NCBI GenBank assembly: GCA_902729315.2
Contig: LR746272.1
Location: 3,692,035 to 3,756,034, forward strand
DNA from: Spirodela intermedia
Taxonomy: Eukaryota; Streptophyta; Magnoliopsida; Alismatales; Araceae
Length of the DNA stretch: 64,000 bases
Direction: 5' to 3'
Numbering within the stretch: position 1 is the first letter of the stretch; each line of letters opens with the position of its first letter. The position numbers and the translations under genes were made by a program. Positions 36,101 to 49,851 of the stretch are shown in pieces. The notes under the pieces are model-generated. The model saw nothing but the letters and a program-made list of their open reading frames with translations, was not told the origin of the DNA and made no database searches.

Positions 36101-39100
36101 GTACGTTTCACAGTATCCATATTGATAACTGTGCAAAACTTATTGATTTTGTAAATTCCTATGTTTGATTGTGTTTCCATCTTTGAGAGTACTCACATAA
36201 TAGACATAACATATTCAATAATGAAAAATCGATGAGAAAGAGGATCAGTGGAAATGAATTGGTGTGGCTTGGAGGCTAACTCCTGCGTTCATGCCAGATA
36301 TGACATTGGGATTTTACTATTCGATCATTTCCTCCATGTCTTACCTTAAGTTCTAGGGATTAAATAAAATCAAGGAATGCTTGGGCCTGACTCTTGGAAT
36401 ATCAATAAGATTGTTAATAGTAGGTATCAGCCTTAGTGCAATTCCACTTTGTGCGATGACTTCACAAAAAAGTGATATTTTATGCGAATTTGCTTTCTTC
36501 TCCCACGAAACATCTAATCCTTGTCAAATTAATGGCACACTGATATTGACAATGGACCATATTCACTTCCTGACGTACTAAGTTTACAGAACATTCCGTT
36601 CAATATAATCACCATTTTTACTGCAATTCCTGCTATGTATTTTGCTCAGTGTTACATATGACAATTGTCAACTGATGAATAGCTTTGCATCTAACATGAC
36701 TTCCCCTGAAGAAGAAGCCAATTATCCAGATCATTTGCAAAATCTGGATCAGCAAAACCCTCAAGCCATTAAATGGGTGAACAACTTATGATATGTTTTT
36801 CCTATGTATCCATATTTCCCCATTTTTCTTTGGGGTATTGAGTGCTTGGTGTGCAATTATTTGTTTCGGTTTTATGTTTTCGTACTTAGAGCTCTGGCTT
36901 AACCCTTGTAACGATGGCAAATTGTCAGACATAATTCCCCATTGAGTACGCACAGCTTTCCTTGAATGAAAATTAGGATGCACCTTTTTGTTGAGGAACA
37001 TTATGTTAATGCTCCAATATTGCATGCTAGAAGTTCTGAATGAATGTGTTTGCATTTTACACATCTATATGAAGAATTAAATTCGTTTTATTTTTTCAGG
37101 TGGTTCACTCTTTTTATTTGATAGAAAGGTATTAAGGTACTTCCGTAAGGATGGCCACAACTGGCGGAAGAAAAAGGATAATAAAACAGTGAAGGAAGCA
37201 CATGAGAAGCTAAAAGTGAGTTTGGGATCAGTAGCACATTTATTTTTCGTGTTGTAAGTTGAGTAGTGAAGTATATGATATAAATAAAAAAGGATTCGTT
37301 GCGATTTTTATTTTTATGTTTGTGCTAAAAGATGAAGGCTACCCTTTTGCTCAGTAGCCCGGTAACTCATTTAGATACAGTCTAATGCAGGATGACGTAT
37401 CCTCCATGAACTGTTACGTATATTGCTCTATTGAATAAGTCTGTCTCGGTATTTCCGATTCGATTTTCTACTATTTCTTCATGAAGGCTTTTTAATAAGA
37501 TCTCACTGGTTTTGAAGCATGTTGCCATCTATTATAGGCTCATTTTTCAAGCTGTTGTTTAATAACTCTATAAACTTAAGGTTCATTTATTGTTGCAGGA
37601 TGGGAGTATCGACGTGTTACATTGTTACTATGCTCATGGAGAAGACAATGAAAAATTTCAGAGACGGACCTACTGGATGCTAGAAGAGTAAGAATTTACA
37701 TAGCTTGGATAATTATAGCTATGCGTTCTTTTTCCTTTTCCAGGTTGTAGAATGATGATATGATGTTTAATGTTTCACGTGGACTCAGTTGCTTTATCCA
37801 AGGAAGTGTTTGAGCTGAAAAGGAACTTAATGCTTTGATATTGATTGTGGAAATTCCTAGGCCTGCTTTTCTCCAGCAGTTGCAATATAACTTTGGTGAA
37901 GTTTTCTTTTGGGGATTGAAAGGATGGAAGACTAAATAACGAAAATCAGGAGGCAGATAGATTTTGCCCTTTTTTTTCTTGTTTTTGGCACTGCTCAGTA
38001 TCTATGAACTAATCTAGAGAAGGATACAAGCTGTTGGAGCCCACCCATGAAAAGAAAGCCAATGATTTGGACCAGGATGAAAGGTGTTTGAACCTTTCCA
38101 AATGGACTTGGTAAAACAGTCTACCTGTGAACAGGCGGCAAATTCCTAAACTTCTCTGATTCTATGAAGGAAAATGGCTTACCCCTGTTGTCATAAAAAG
38201 AATCTCTTTCTCCTTTTTTTCTCATGTTTTCTCCCCATCTCTCACATTTTTTTCCTTTCTATCTTTTTTGTTTTTTTCTTCTGGGTGTATGATACTTTTC
38301 TGCAACTCTTCTCAATCGCAGAGCCAGATATCAGTTTGCATACTACTGGAACTCTTCTGATAAGGCCTTATTACCTGGCAGAAAATTTGGATGGCTTTAT
38401 TTGCGATTATCGATTCTGCTTATCTGGTTGCCTTTTTCATGTAATCCGTTTTTTAAAATTTCGTTCGATGTGATTTTTTGTTATTACTTGTTTGCTGATC
38501 ATTCTCTCTAGTTAGATAGGCTCCAGGAGAAACTTGTTTCGCAAACAACTCGCTCATTAATTCTTTCATCTACATTAAATGTCCCTTCAGACCGCAATTG
38601 TACATTTTTCGGCTCTGGTAAATATCTCTTGAAGGCAATTTTATTTGTTTTGTATATTTTTCTCGTTATTGTGTAGCATTGACCTTTATCTTTATCTGTA
38701 TGCTTTGCGTCAAGTCATATCTTATAACTTCTGAGTTATTATTATCAGACTGAGAGAAAGTTGTAATTCTTTAACAGTATGGTAGATAATCATGTATGCC
38801 GCTAATCCATTTGTCCTGTATTGATGCAGGGAGTATACACATATTGTTTTGGTCCATTATCGTGAAGTGCAGGTTATTTTCTTTTCTCTAGACGCACCTG
38901 ATTTTTTTGATTGTGCCATCGTTGTCCAGTTGACATTTTATTCCATTTATGGTTTTTCTTAAACCTAAGGCCAATCATGATTCGTCATGGATTATGAAAT
39001 ATTATTTTCAGATTGATGTGATTCTGTGTTGTGGTCCCATATTTTGACATGAAATGCATCTTAAAATATTTTCATTGAGAGTAATGATCCGTCAACTTAA

Positions 39101-42100
39101 CTGATGCGCGGTCTATTTCTGAGCTTCTATTACTGTCACATTCAAATATTCTTTGATGGTCGATGTATCCAATTTGAACTAATATCAAACATGACTTCGA
39201 GAATATTGGAGAGGAAACAATTAAAAGTTCCATTTTGGCAACAATAGTTTCAGGAAACAAGTTGAGTCATCAGTTATCGTCATGTATTCATATCAGATGT
39301 ATCTTGTATGTGTGCACGCTTTTCTGCCTTTACATCATTCACTTCTGGTTTAGACCTATTTACTAGCTGTGTAATATTGTGAAATTTCATGCCATCACAA
39401 ACTCACTGGGAAACTTTGTTAAAAAAAAGATTGTCTTTGCAGAAAGACATTTTTACAACTTTGGTGCATTATTTTAATGGTCGTGTTGCCTGGGAGACAA
39501 GGTGGCCCCATGCCCATGTCATCCTGGTCACCTAGGTGAGCATTCCAATAACATGCATGCCGATGCTCCCTGGAATGTTGAGTTCTATGCCTTGGTCATC
39601 TGGGTCATAGTGGCAGGGAACCCATGATCTGGCAGTGCAATAGTGTCCCTCGTATAAGTGAGCACCATCTGCACTGTGCCCTCATCCAAATGGGAACAAC
39701 CTTTTTTTCTAACTTCATAATTTCATCAATAGATAACTAACGTTCTATATCTCTTGTAAAAAATTTCGTGGAATAGAAAATAAGGAAGAGCAAAAAGAGG
39801 AAGACAAGGAAGAAACCATTGACGCCTTCTGCCTTTCTTCCTCTACTATATTCACTGTCTCCGACTGCCTGCTCCCATTACCACTTCACTCTACTTCATT
39901 TTCCGTGTAATCCAAACCAAGTCCGAGCTAATGAGACCAGAGATTAAAAAAGAATTCACTAAGAATCAAACTCGCTATTGTGAAAGACATTTTTCATTTT
40001 TAAATCAAAAGCTATTTATACGTATAAATCTTCACGATTTGCAGAATAGAGTTTTTGATCTTCTGGTTTATGTCTTCACAATTTCGAGAATATAATATTA
40101 GTTTAAGTGGTTCAATAAAATTTATACCTTTGGTTGATACAGAGTGCTGCATGTCAATTTTTTAAGATTCCAACATTGTTCCTGATGCCAAGACAACTTT
40201 TTTTTAAAGGAACGTATAATAACAGGCATACTGCAGTGTCTTTCTATAATTAATAAAATATTATTTTAATATGAAGTGTGGATATAAAATTTAACTTATA
40301 GAGTTATTATTAAATTTCCGTTTGATCATCTAAAATCCCCTTTAAAGATATTTTAGAAAATGTTTTTTTTCACTGTCTCGTTCTCTGTATAGTCTGCCTT
40401 AGCTTGCCTTAATTTTGCTTTCATTTAAACAAACTCCCGTCTATCTCGAAATTGTTCTTGGAACCTACACTGATGCAGTGTAAGATCTTTATACAGTGAT
40501 CTAGAATGCAGATCAACTATGATTTAACCAAGGAGTAGTCATTGCACTTCTCTCCTCTTCCTCTGCACTATGGAATGCTCCACCTCCGGTAAAAACCCAG
40601 ATATCCAGTTCAAAACTCGTTAATTGAAGAGAATAACAAGTCTCAGATTATGCGTCAAAAGTGATGCCCCGCCTCCCAGCATCATTTGCCTTCGTCACCA
40701 CCTCGACATCCAGCCATCATATTAAAAACAGTCCTGCTGGGCTGGTCGATTTGAATTGAAATCTTCCGTGCCATGGGGAGAATCTGATCTCTCTTTCAAA
40801 TTGGAAACAAAAAAGGAACTGAAGAAAAAGTGGCTGATTCCCCTCCATATCTGGACTTGCACTTGTTAAGGAGAGATGAAATGGTAAGAACTCCACCTGT
40901 AACATGACAGAGCATGAAGAACAAGGACGAATAAAAAAAGTCGCATGTGTTACTGTTATAGATCAGCATCAGCCACGATTGGCTGCCAGGTTGCAATCAC
41001 CCTCGCCAATGGCATTGTCCATCTTGTTCCTACCCTTGCCTTGATACCCCACCATGCATTGTTCTTACGAAGGCTGAGGGATAGAGGGGGCTTTCTGTTT
41101 GGAAAACATTAAAAACTTTGTACCTTCTTGGATGCGATTACATCCCTTAGTGATGCGATTCTAACACCAAAAATTTGTTTTGCTTTATTTGCTATAGAAG
41201 GCGAATGTATTATGATTCTATTTCATCCCTTAGTTATGTTCTAGCAAGAAATTTTTTCATAAGAATCTGTAAACCTTCTTGGATCATGAAATATTCTCTT
41301 CATTGCTTCTACGTTTTTGTAAGAGCCCTGTCTTAAGAAGCTATCACGTTGTTATATTAAATAAATTTCAGGATGAACCGAGCTTTTTGACCATAAAATT
41401 TACATGTGAGGGATATGATGAGGCTTTCCCTCCCATCCTTTTTATTCCTCTCAAATTCTGCGTAGCCAAACTTGTGTTCCATTTTTATGTAGATAATATA
41501 TTTCTCTTTGACATTACATCTTGCTGCTTCTTAGGGAACCAAACCTAGTTTTGGGCACCGTACAGAAAATGAAGAAATCTCACGGAGTGTTAATCTCGAA
41601 AGTCCTGCTTCCTCGAATTCTATATCAAATCATAATCTCATGCCTTCGCGAGCTACAGATGCTGAAAGTCCAAACAGCTCACAGACATTTGAATACGAGG
41701 ATGCTGAGTCAGGTATATTCATTTATCCTTTCTCACCCTTGTCTGCATCATCTTTAGTGAGGTATGAGGCATGTCATCGTGTCATTGCAACCAAAAGTAT
41801 TTGCCAGAGGGATAGAATCACTGATTCATATTTCCAATCATGCATCCTTTCTTTCAGTGTATCTAAAGCGAAATTCGATGCAGCAGATAATCATCAAGCA
41901 AGTTCCAGATACCGCCCTCACTTTGAGCTTCAACAGTTCGAGTGTGGACCAGTAACAGATGTCCTTGATCCTTATTTTCAAGATGCCACACCTGGTAACA
42001 AAGGTAGGTGGTGCATTTAATTGGTCAGCTTACTTGAAAAGCCCTAGCTTTTGCTTGTCCCTCAGTAACTAAAGCACCGCTGTATATTTTTTCATTGTCA

Positions 42101-45100
42101 CAGGTTACTATCCGAGGCTAGATGGTGGATCTGATTATTTTTCTCTTGCTCAAATGAGTACCAGTAATATTTCTGATGATATGAAGCTCCACTCAATTAT
42201 GAGTGGTCCCCCGAATCAAGCTGACCTAACGTCATGGGATAGGGTTTTGGAACATTGTGCAGCCGGAAGTTCTGATATGCCTTTCTCTGCATCAATTTTA
42301 TCCACTCAGCCTGCCCGTATGGGAGGCTTCTCTAATGGCGAAACTTCCAATATTGGGGAAATTTTTCAGAATGAGAGTATTCTTAATGTTGACTCCAATG
42401 TTCAAGAACCTTGGCAGGTAACTGTATGCTGGTAGTAAGAACATAAAATTCTTTGGGCATCAAGATACCATAGACACAATATATCTGAGACACTTGATTT
42501 ATTATCGAACGTTCCATAATGGCTATATTCATGGTATGGCAGTGTAACAAATACAAGAACTATTTGAATTTGGACAACATAAATTATCAGATTGGTTTTT
42601 AACGATTGGCAAGCAAAAATGGTATGCTACTCTTTGGAGTATTATCCAATGTTTTGTGCCACAAGTTTTGTTAGTCTGGAGAACTGGTTAAATTCACCGA
42701 TTCTTTGTCTGCATTAAGCGAAATATGCAACTATATTCTGGGATCTAAGTACAAATGATATTTGAAATATGTGTTTATTTTCTTCATTTACAATACTAGA
42801 ATGGCATTTTAATCCATTCTTTTTGGGGAAAACTACTGGCATAGTCGGTAGGTCACCACTAGCCATGCTTACAGACTTTTGAAGCAATAATATAACTGTG
42901 TTTATTTGACCTGTCATCTATCCACAGAATAACCAATGTGGCATGTATCTTGGTTTTTCCTTTAGAGGGAGAGATAGCATTAATTAGGTCATTGTCCGTG
43001 AATCCTTTGCTTCAGAAACCATGTCAAGGTACAGCTGCCCTATATAACCCCTATAAACTGCTGGCTACTACGGTTCCAATTCTAAGAGCAGTGTCTGAAC
43101 AGTGGTTTGTTAAGGATGGTCCTAAACTTTTCAATATATTCCTTCTTGTTCTAGGACTAGTAGTTGTGCACTTACGCTGGTTTACCAGGCATATGGTAAT
43201 AATTTGATACCATATGTATTCTCAAGTTCTGTGCAGCATTTACCAATTAATTCTATTAAAAAAGTCTCTCATGCAACATTTTCCACTGATGCAGCCTGCT
43301 ACTACTAAAAATTTTCTCTTAATGCAGGTTACTAATGCTGAAGGTAGTGCTGTTCCAAAGAGTGCTGTTGATTACTCGTCCCTTATAAAGCAGCTATCAT
43401 TAGACATTCCTAGACGTGAAGGAGAAACTGGTCTAACGAAATATGACAGTTTCACCAGATGGATGAGCAAAGAATTAGGAGAAGTAGATGAGTCACAGAT
43501 TCGAGCTAGTTCTTCAGTCTACTGGGATGCGCTTGAAAGTGAAGGTGTCATTGAAGATTCTGGAATGCCTCACAATGAAGATACGTATTTGTTAGGGCCC
43601 TCCTTGTCTCAAGACCAACTCTTTAGCATTATCGACTTTTCTCCAAACTGGTCATACACAAGTGTAGAGACCAAGGTAAGATTTTTGAGCTATCGATTAT
43701 TCTTTGGGGCTCTCTTTGAGCTGTCATCAATCATCGGATCTACGGATTTGATTTGGATAGATAGCTCGTGGTTGATATTTTGTATTTGATCACAGCTTAC
43801 TGATTGTTTCCTTTCGTTCTATCAAAAAAACAGGTAAGGGTTACAGGCAAATTCTTGGTGGATAAAAATGAAGTGTGCAACAGTAAGTGGTCGTGTATGT
43901 TTGGAGAAATTGAGGTTCCAGCTGAAGTTTCCGGAGATAGCATTCTTATTTGCTATGCTCCACCGCATAAATCTGGAAGGGTTGATTTCTATGTCACCTG
44001 CTCTAACAGGTTAGCTTGTAGTGAGATTAGGGAATTTCAATATCGTGTCACTCATCCTCAATATACAGGGTTATCAGATTCTTATATGGGGTATCCAAGC
44101 GAAGTCCTTCATATGCGTTTTGAAAAGCTTTTATCTCTTGATTTTGAATGCGACCAAGAGCCTGTATCACGCATGTCTGGTGAGAAGCTCCAGTTGAGCA
44201 ATAAAATCGGTTCATTGCTGAGAGAAGATGATGATGATGAGTGGTCCAAAATGTTGAAGCTTACTAGCGATTTAGATCCGTTCCCTGGGGAAAAAATGGA
44301 TCCTTCACTTGAGAGAGCACTGAAGGAAAAGCTGCATGCCTGGCTAATCTATAAAATAGCCGAGGATGGTAAAGGTCCAACTGTTTTAGATAAAGAGGGG
44401 CAGGGTGTCATTCATCTCGCAGCAGCCCTTGGTTATTACTGGGCTGTTGCGCCGACTATAGTTGCAGGTGTAAGTATCGACTTCCGGGATGTGCATGGCT
44501 GGACTGCTCTTCACTGGGCCGCATATTGTGGCAGGTAAAGAACCGTCATTACAATTGCCATTCGAGCTCGTGTCATATGCCTCAGCTTTTTGTCATTGTT
44601 TTGGCCTGACTTGCCCCCTCATAATTTCAGGGAAAAAACGGTCGGTGTGCTTTTTACTCTGGGTGCAGCCCCGGGAGCACTAACAGATCCGACGCCTGAG
44701 TTCCCATCCGGAAGAACACCTGCAGATTTGGCTTCTAGCAATGGGCACAAAGGCATTGCCGGTTTCCTTGCTGAATCTTCTCTGACAACGCATCTTTCAA
44801 CCCTCACATTAAAAGAGTTGGGCACCAGTAATGTGACAGAAGTGCACGGTGTAGATATTGCTGAAGATGTTGCAAGGAAGAGTTCACTACGTACGAATGA
44901 CGGGAATATGGAAGCAGGACTTAGCGCTATCCGTAATGCTGCTCAAGCTGCTGCACGCATCCATCAAGTGTTCAGAATTCATTCATTCCAGAGAAAGAAA
45001 CTTGATGAGTATGAGGATGATAAATTTGGAATGTCAGATGAGCAGGCTCTCTCGCTCATATCTGGCAAAACAAAGAAAACTGGTCGACATGATGAGCCTG

Positions 45101-46995
45101 TTGCCGCTGCAATACAAATTCAGAAAAAGTTTCGAGGTTGGAAGGGCAGGAAAGAATTCTTGACCATACGCCAACACATTGTTAAGATTCAGGTGAATAC
45201 TATCCTTAAATTTCTGGAGGGGAAGAGTTTCTTCAGCAAGACATTCTTTTCCGTGGTTTCTCATTCTTTTGATTACTAGATTTGAAACTTGCTTTCGAAC
45301 ACTAGGTTTCCAAAGTTGATAGCGAATTACCGTTGGGGTTCAGAGCCCATACTAAATATAGGGGAGCATCAGAACATCGCCTGAATTCTGTCAAGAAGCA
45401 TTAAGGCTGAAAGTGGCTAAGGCAGAGAGTGTAGGAATTGATGATTTGTGTTGCCTGACCGTCCGAAAAAAGTAGGAATTTTAACATCCATTGTTCGTTT
45501 GAGACATTGTATTGCCCTCTATATTAGACTAAGTTCTCTAGGTAAACTTTTGGACCGATAATTATTTCTGAATGTGGAATATTCTTGAACTAAGAATAAA
45601 AATGATATGCTTATCCTTTCCTATTAACTGACCCAAGCAATCAGACGACTTTGTTTTGCGTTCTTCTTTAGCTTTCTCACGAGTGTTGACACTTGAAATG
45701 TTAAGCTTTGATAATGACTACAACATCACACGAAGCACCCAAGATTCGAATTTTAAACTGCCACCCAGTCTGGGCAAATGCCATGCTCCATGTGCGATAT
45801 CAAGTCAATATACATGTTTTTTGAGCGGCGATGTAGCACATCTCCTTCTATCTGCCATTGATTGGATTAATTATTGTTTTGGAATTGCCCATGAATAGCG
45901 CGCTATGCCTTCACATTGCGTAAGTGTATGGTTGACTATGTGCTCGGTCCACTCCAACACTGTGTTTCGAAAGAAAACTGAGAAATATTGTAACAGCGAG
46001 CAACTTCTTTGAAAGCTCTCATTTTGCAACCTAGATTTGATACGGAGTTTAGACATAAATTCTTCTGTCTGAAATCTGAACTTTATTGCGGTCATGGTCA
46101 GGCACACGTTCGCGGCCACCAAGTGAGGAAGCACTACAGAAAAATTGTCTGGACTGTGGGAATTGTCGAGAAGGCAATATTGAGATGGAGGAGGAAAGGG
46201 CCCGGTTTGAGAAACTTCAAACCAGAAGGGTCAACCATGTCCCCAGCAATACACGAGCACGCCGCCAAAGAGGATGACTATGATTTCTTGAAAGAAGGCA
46301 GAAAGCAGACTGAGGCAAGGCTGGAAAAGGCTCTGGATAGGGTCAAGTCTATGGTTCAATACCCAGAAGCGAGAGACCAGTACCGGAGGCTGCTAGCAGT
46401 CGTCGAGGACTTCCAGGAATCAAAGGTATTCCATCTTCATCATCGTTCCAGCTTTTTTCCTATTTCAGAACATCTTCATTCATTGAAAGAAAGAAAGAAT
46501 CTTCTGTTAATTCGACCTAAATGCGTGTAAAAATGGCGGTTCCTTTCTCATCCTCGCATTCCTATCAAAGCATTGAGAGCACGGCCTTCACCATCCAAGT
46601 GTTCCTCTAACCCATTTCATATTTACATATGCACACATAAATCTCCCGTGTGCCCTCCACTCTTACATCTTTCTCTACAACCGTTCAAATCGGTTTGGAA
46701 CCTTTCTCTTCCTCCTTATCATAAAATAATTTTGCAAACGCCGGTCTTCATATATAATGACGATATACGCACAAGGCATTCTTCTTATTCCACACACCCT
46801 CGTGCTGTAAATTGTGTAATAACCAGGCATCATGATCGATAATTTTTTTCCCTCACGTCCGGCCATAATCCGCCTTGTGCCCCGTCCCAGGTGGTGCTAG
46901 AACGCGTCCTGAATGATCCAGAGGTGATCGAGAGCGACCCGATGTTCGACATCGACGAGCTCCTGGGCGACGACCCGTACATGCCGATCACCTGA
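33164..46995 (+). CDS. CAMTA: calmodulin-binding transcription activator (CAMTA), 1019 aa
   Basis: Nuclear Ca2+/calmodulin-responsive transcription factor. Coding exons: 33164-33203, 35471-35590, 37100-37215, 37599-37687, 38830-38872, 41535-41712, 41884-42003, 42104-42417, 43328-43675, 43834-44534, 44631-45192, 46102-46425, 46891-46995 (TGA). Phases agree throughout and give 1019 residues, typical for the family. Domains: CG-1 DNA-binding domain about 14-136 (DIQQILLEAQSRWLRP, VLRYFRKDGHNWRKKKD, VLHCYYAHGEDNE, THIVLVHYREV); TIG/IPT domain about 440-530; ankyrin repeats about 640-745 (HLAAALGYYWAV, GWTALHWAAYCGRE, GRTPADLASSNGHKGIAGF); IQ motifs and calmodulin-binding segment about 850-915 (AIQIQKKFRGWKGRKEF, VWTVGIVEKAILRWRRKG); acidic C-terminus (DELLGDDPYMPIT). 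The start MADARRYAVTPQL matches the family. Intron 1 has a GC donor (33203/33204). The CG-1 type resembles the Arabidopsis CAMTA1-3 group; the exact orthologue is not resolved. Confidence 0.95.
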
Positions 46996-48030
46996 CGAGA
47001 AGAAAAAGGTTTCCGTAAGTATATTGGTGTTAGCCGTGTAGATTATCTGTCCCCCGTTTATGGTTTTCACTGAGGCTGATTTTAATGCGCGTAACGAACC
47101 TGTTCGAGACGGCCTCTGGGGTCCGAATCGTATATATAATAGATAGAACAGTGGTGGGTTCGGCCTCTGGGGTCGATTGTCTAGTCTGATGGTGCAGGTT
47201 TTTAACTGTGTTGGGAAAATCTCTGTAAATGTTCCTACCCCACCCGTTCAGGTCCCTGACTCTCAAAGTCAAGCAACCGTTATTAATCTCTGGATAATTG
47301 TCTTCTCCCATGTTTCCGGTAGAATGCTCTCGTTTGATGATCTTCCCTGCTCCTCTCTTCTTCGTCTTTTTCTTCTCTTCTGACGGTCAAAGTCCGTTCT
47401 TCTTTGGCACGACGAGCTCATGTAATCAAAAAATAGAAAAGAAGCCTTAGACATCGCTATTTAAAATCTAAGACTATGCCGTCTTATTAGGAATAATTGT
47501 ATTATATATTTATGAATCTATTAATCTGATTTACCCCGCCCTTCAAGGTCGAATTCTCTGACGCGACGGTCTCTTGCAATTATTATACGAATGTAACTTT
47601 TCGTCTTTTTATAAAATAAAAGAAAATAAAACTAGTAAAAATGCTGTGACCATTATTTTCCAGTTGACTCTTTTTTATTGCTTCTAGAGTAGAAAAAAGT
47701 CAAAAATAAATATATATTTTTGATCGACCTGGCCTGACCCCCCCTCTAAATCAAAGGGGGAATCTCTCGTTGCTTGCGCGCGAACTATGATCTCGTTCCA
47801 CACATTTTGACCTTCAAATCAACCTTTCAGAGTAGGGGTTGACTCACCTTTTTAGTCTGGGCCTGCAAGTGGTAGCCGCCATCGTTGACTCGTAGGAGCG
47901 CGACACAACTGAAGGGAGAATCCTTCTTGTCAACGACTGGACTCTCGCCGTCCTAGAGACGAATCCACACGCCTGGGACTTCAGCGCCGCGCAACGCGGT
48001 GCGAAACGCTGACAGAATTCTTAGGAGCTT
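46996..48030. other. CAMTA 3' UTR and intergenic DNA
   Basis: The first several hundred bases are probably CAMTA 3' untranslated region. From about 47450 the DNA is AT-rich. I see no coding exon. Confidence 0.45.
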
Positions 48031-49097
48031 CGGATAGGCTTCGGTGCGGTGTTCCCGGGTCGACTTTCGGATCTGTGTCGCGCAATCGATCATGCCGTTA
48101 CGTTTGCAACGATTATCCGACCCGCTGCCGGGGAGCGGGGGTGGTTCATACCCGCCCTACGCTGCCCTCTGCCGCTCGCTTTCCTTCCAGCAGCGAAGAG
48201 AGAAGCGGATTCGCGGAGGGAAAGCTCGAGGAGGTGAATCATTCCCTCACGACGGAGTTCTTCTCTGATGCTTTCATGCTGGTTTCTTTCTCTGGGTTGT
48301 TTGCTGCCCCCGCTTTTTTTTTTGTTGTTGCTCAACTCCTCTCTCCTCCCCTTCATTCACAACGCCGCAGCGCGACCGTCTCTTGTGCTGAGGTTGGTTC
48401 GGTTCGATGCTGCCGTCAGAGTGACTACGTTTTTCCCCGTCGCCTCGTTTGAATGTCAGTTGGTGTAAAAGACTCTGCCGCGGCTTCTGCACCCACGACC
48501 AAGTTTCTTGTCTTGTGCAGACTTACCTCCCATTGATTTGTAGATGTCTATGACGTAGTTGGTTATATCGTTGATGCCCCATGGCCGGATATCAGATGAA
48601 TTCGTTGTCTCAGACGATTCGCATCATATATTAACCTGTACGGGAATTCACAACTTCCCTTGTTATTCTTCATCTAATAATTCGTGAGAATTTTTCTTTT
48701 TCTTAAGATAACGCCACTCCTTACCTTGGTCTCTTTGCCTCCATATGGATATGATTGATTATTAGTATCCCCCAATCAAGTGTAAGCGACTGGCCATGGA
48801 GACCTCACAACTTTTTGCCTTCCTGCTCTAAGAATCAGTGAAACGTTTGCATTTTAAGAGGAGAATGTCATTACTTACCTTGTTCTCTTTGCCTGCCTCT
48901 GAATATGGGTTGTCAACAGTATTTCCCTCTCAAGTGTCTCACCTCACAACATAATATGTGAAATTTTAAATTAGAAGAAAAGCATCAAGTTCAATATAAC
49001 CAGATGTGTCTTGCAAGGATTTTGGGACAACACTGTAAAAGGATGGACTAAAAAAAAAATTGGCCCGACATTTTTCATTGGTGATGTGTGCTTCAAG

Positions 49098-49185
<88 letters not shown>

Positions 49186-49851
49186 ATATGGTGAACAATT
49201 TTCAAATAGAGTGATGTTCTATTATAAGGGAGGCTACATCTAGGGTTTCAACGTCCTGCTTGACTTCTATATTTCACTGGAGATCATTGTTTGCCCGTCA
49301 TTCTTATGCTTTCTCTACTTATCACTCATTAAACAGGCTGTTTATTCAAGAACTGGTTAAGCAATGTGGAGAAAGTGAATGTGGACACTGGAAAGCATGG
49401 TGGATGCATCTTATCCATTATTTTAACTTGTTAAAATTATTATATAATTAATAATCTTACTATCAAGGACACATTTCTGTATCCTCTTCTCTTTGATTTG
49501 TTTCATTTATTTTCATAATTAATAATCTTACTATCTTTGATTTCCATGGAAGAATTGACTTTGATTGATATGAATTGGACTATGAATTGGACTAGCCCAG
49601 CCACCTCTATTTAAATATCTCTTAGCTATTGCTTTTCTGTGCCTCTGGAGATATTTCCCTTCTGCCTTGTGAGTTTTTAGTATGTCTCTATGTTTGTATG
49701 GAGTCATTTATGCGCATGCAGCCTAGTTGGTCTCTTTCCTTTTGTTACTTCCATTGTGTGACTAGTTCCTGTTCTGCTAGTTATGGTATCAAGATTAAAT
49801 CTTTTCTGTTTAATTTCTTTGCAGAATTCTCGTTTGCTGCTAGTTCCTTGA
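48031..49851 (+). other. putative 5' leader with a long intron for the Mediator-associated gene
   Basis: A GC-rich block (48031-48235) ends in a donor-like GAG/GTGAAT near 48232. A pyrimidine-rich acceptor TTCTTTGCAG ends at 49824, 27 bp before the ATG of the next gene. This suggests a noncoding first exon and a 5' UTR intron of about 1.6 kb that contains the TC microsatellite. It is inferred from splice signals only. Confidence 0.4.
49101..49185. repeat. 85-bp CT microsatellite
   Basis: A CT run with a single interruption (TTT near 49174). It lies in the putative 5' UTR intron of the Mediator-associated gene. It produces spurious long frames of alternating Ser-Leu or Arg-Glu. Confidence 0.95.

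Noticed and set aside
48966-49214. Frames with repeating Arg-Glu or Leu-Ser over the CT microsatellite
   Set aside because: They are a by-product of the dinucleotide repeat.
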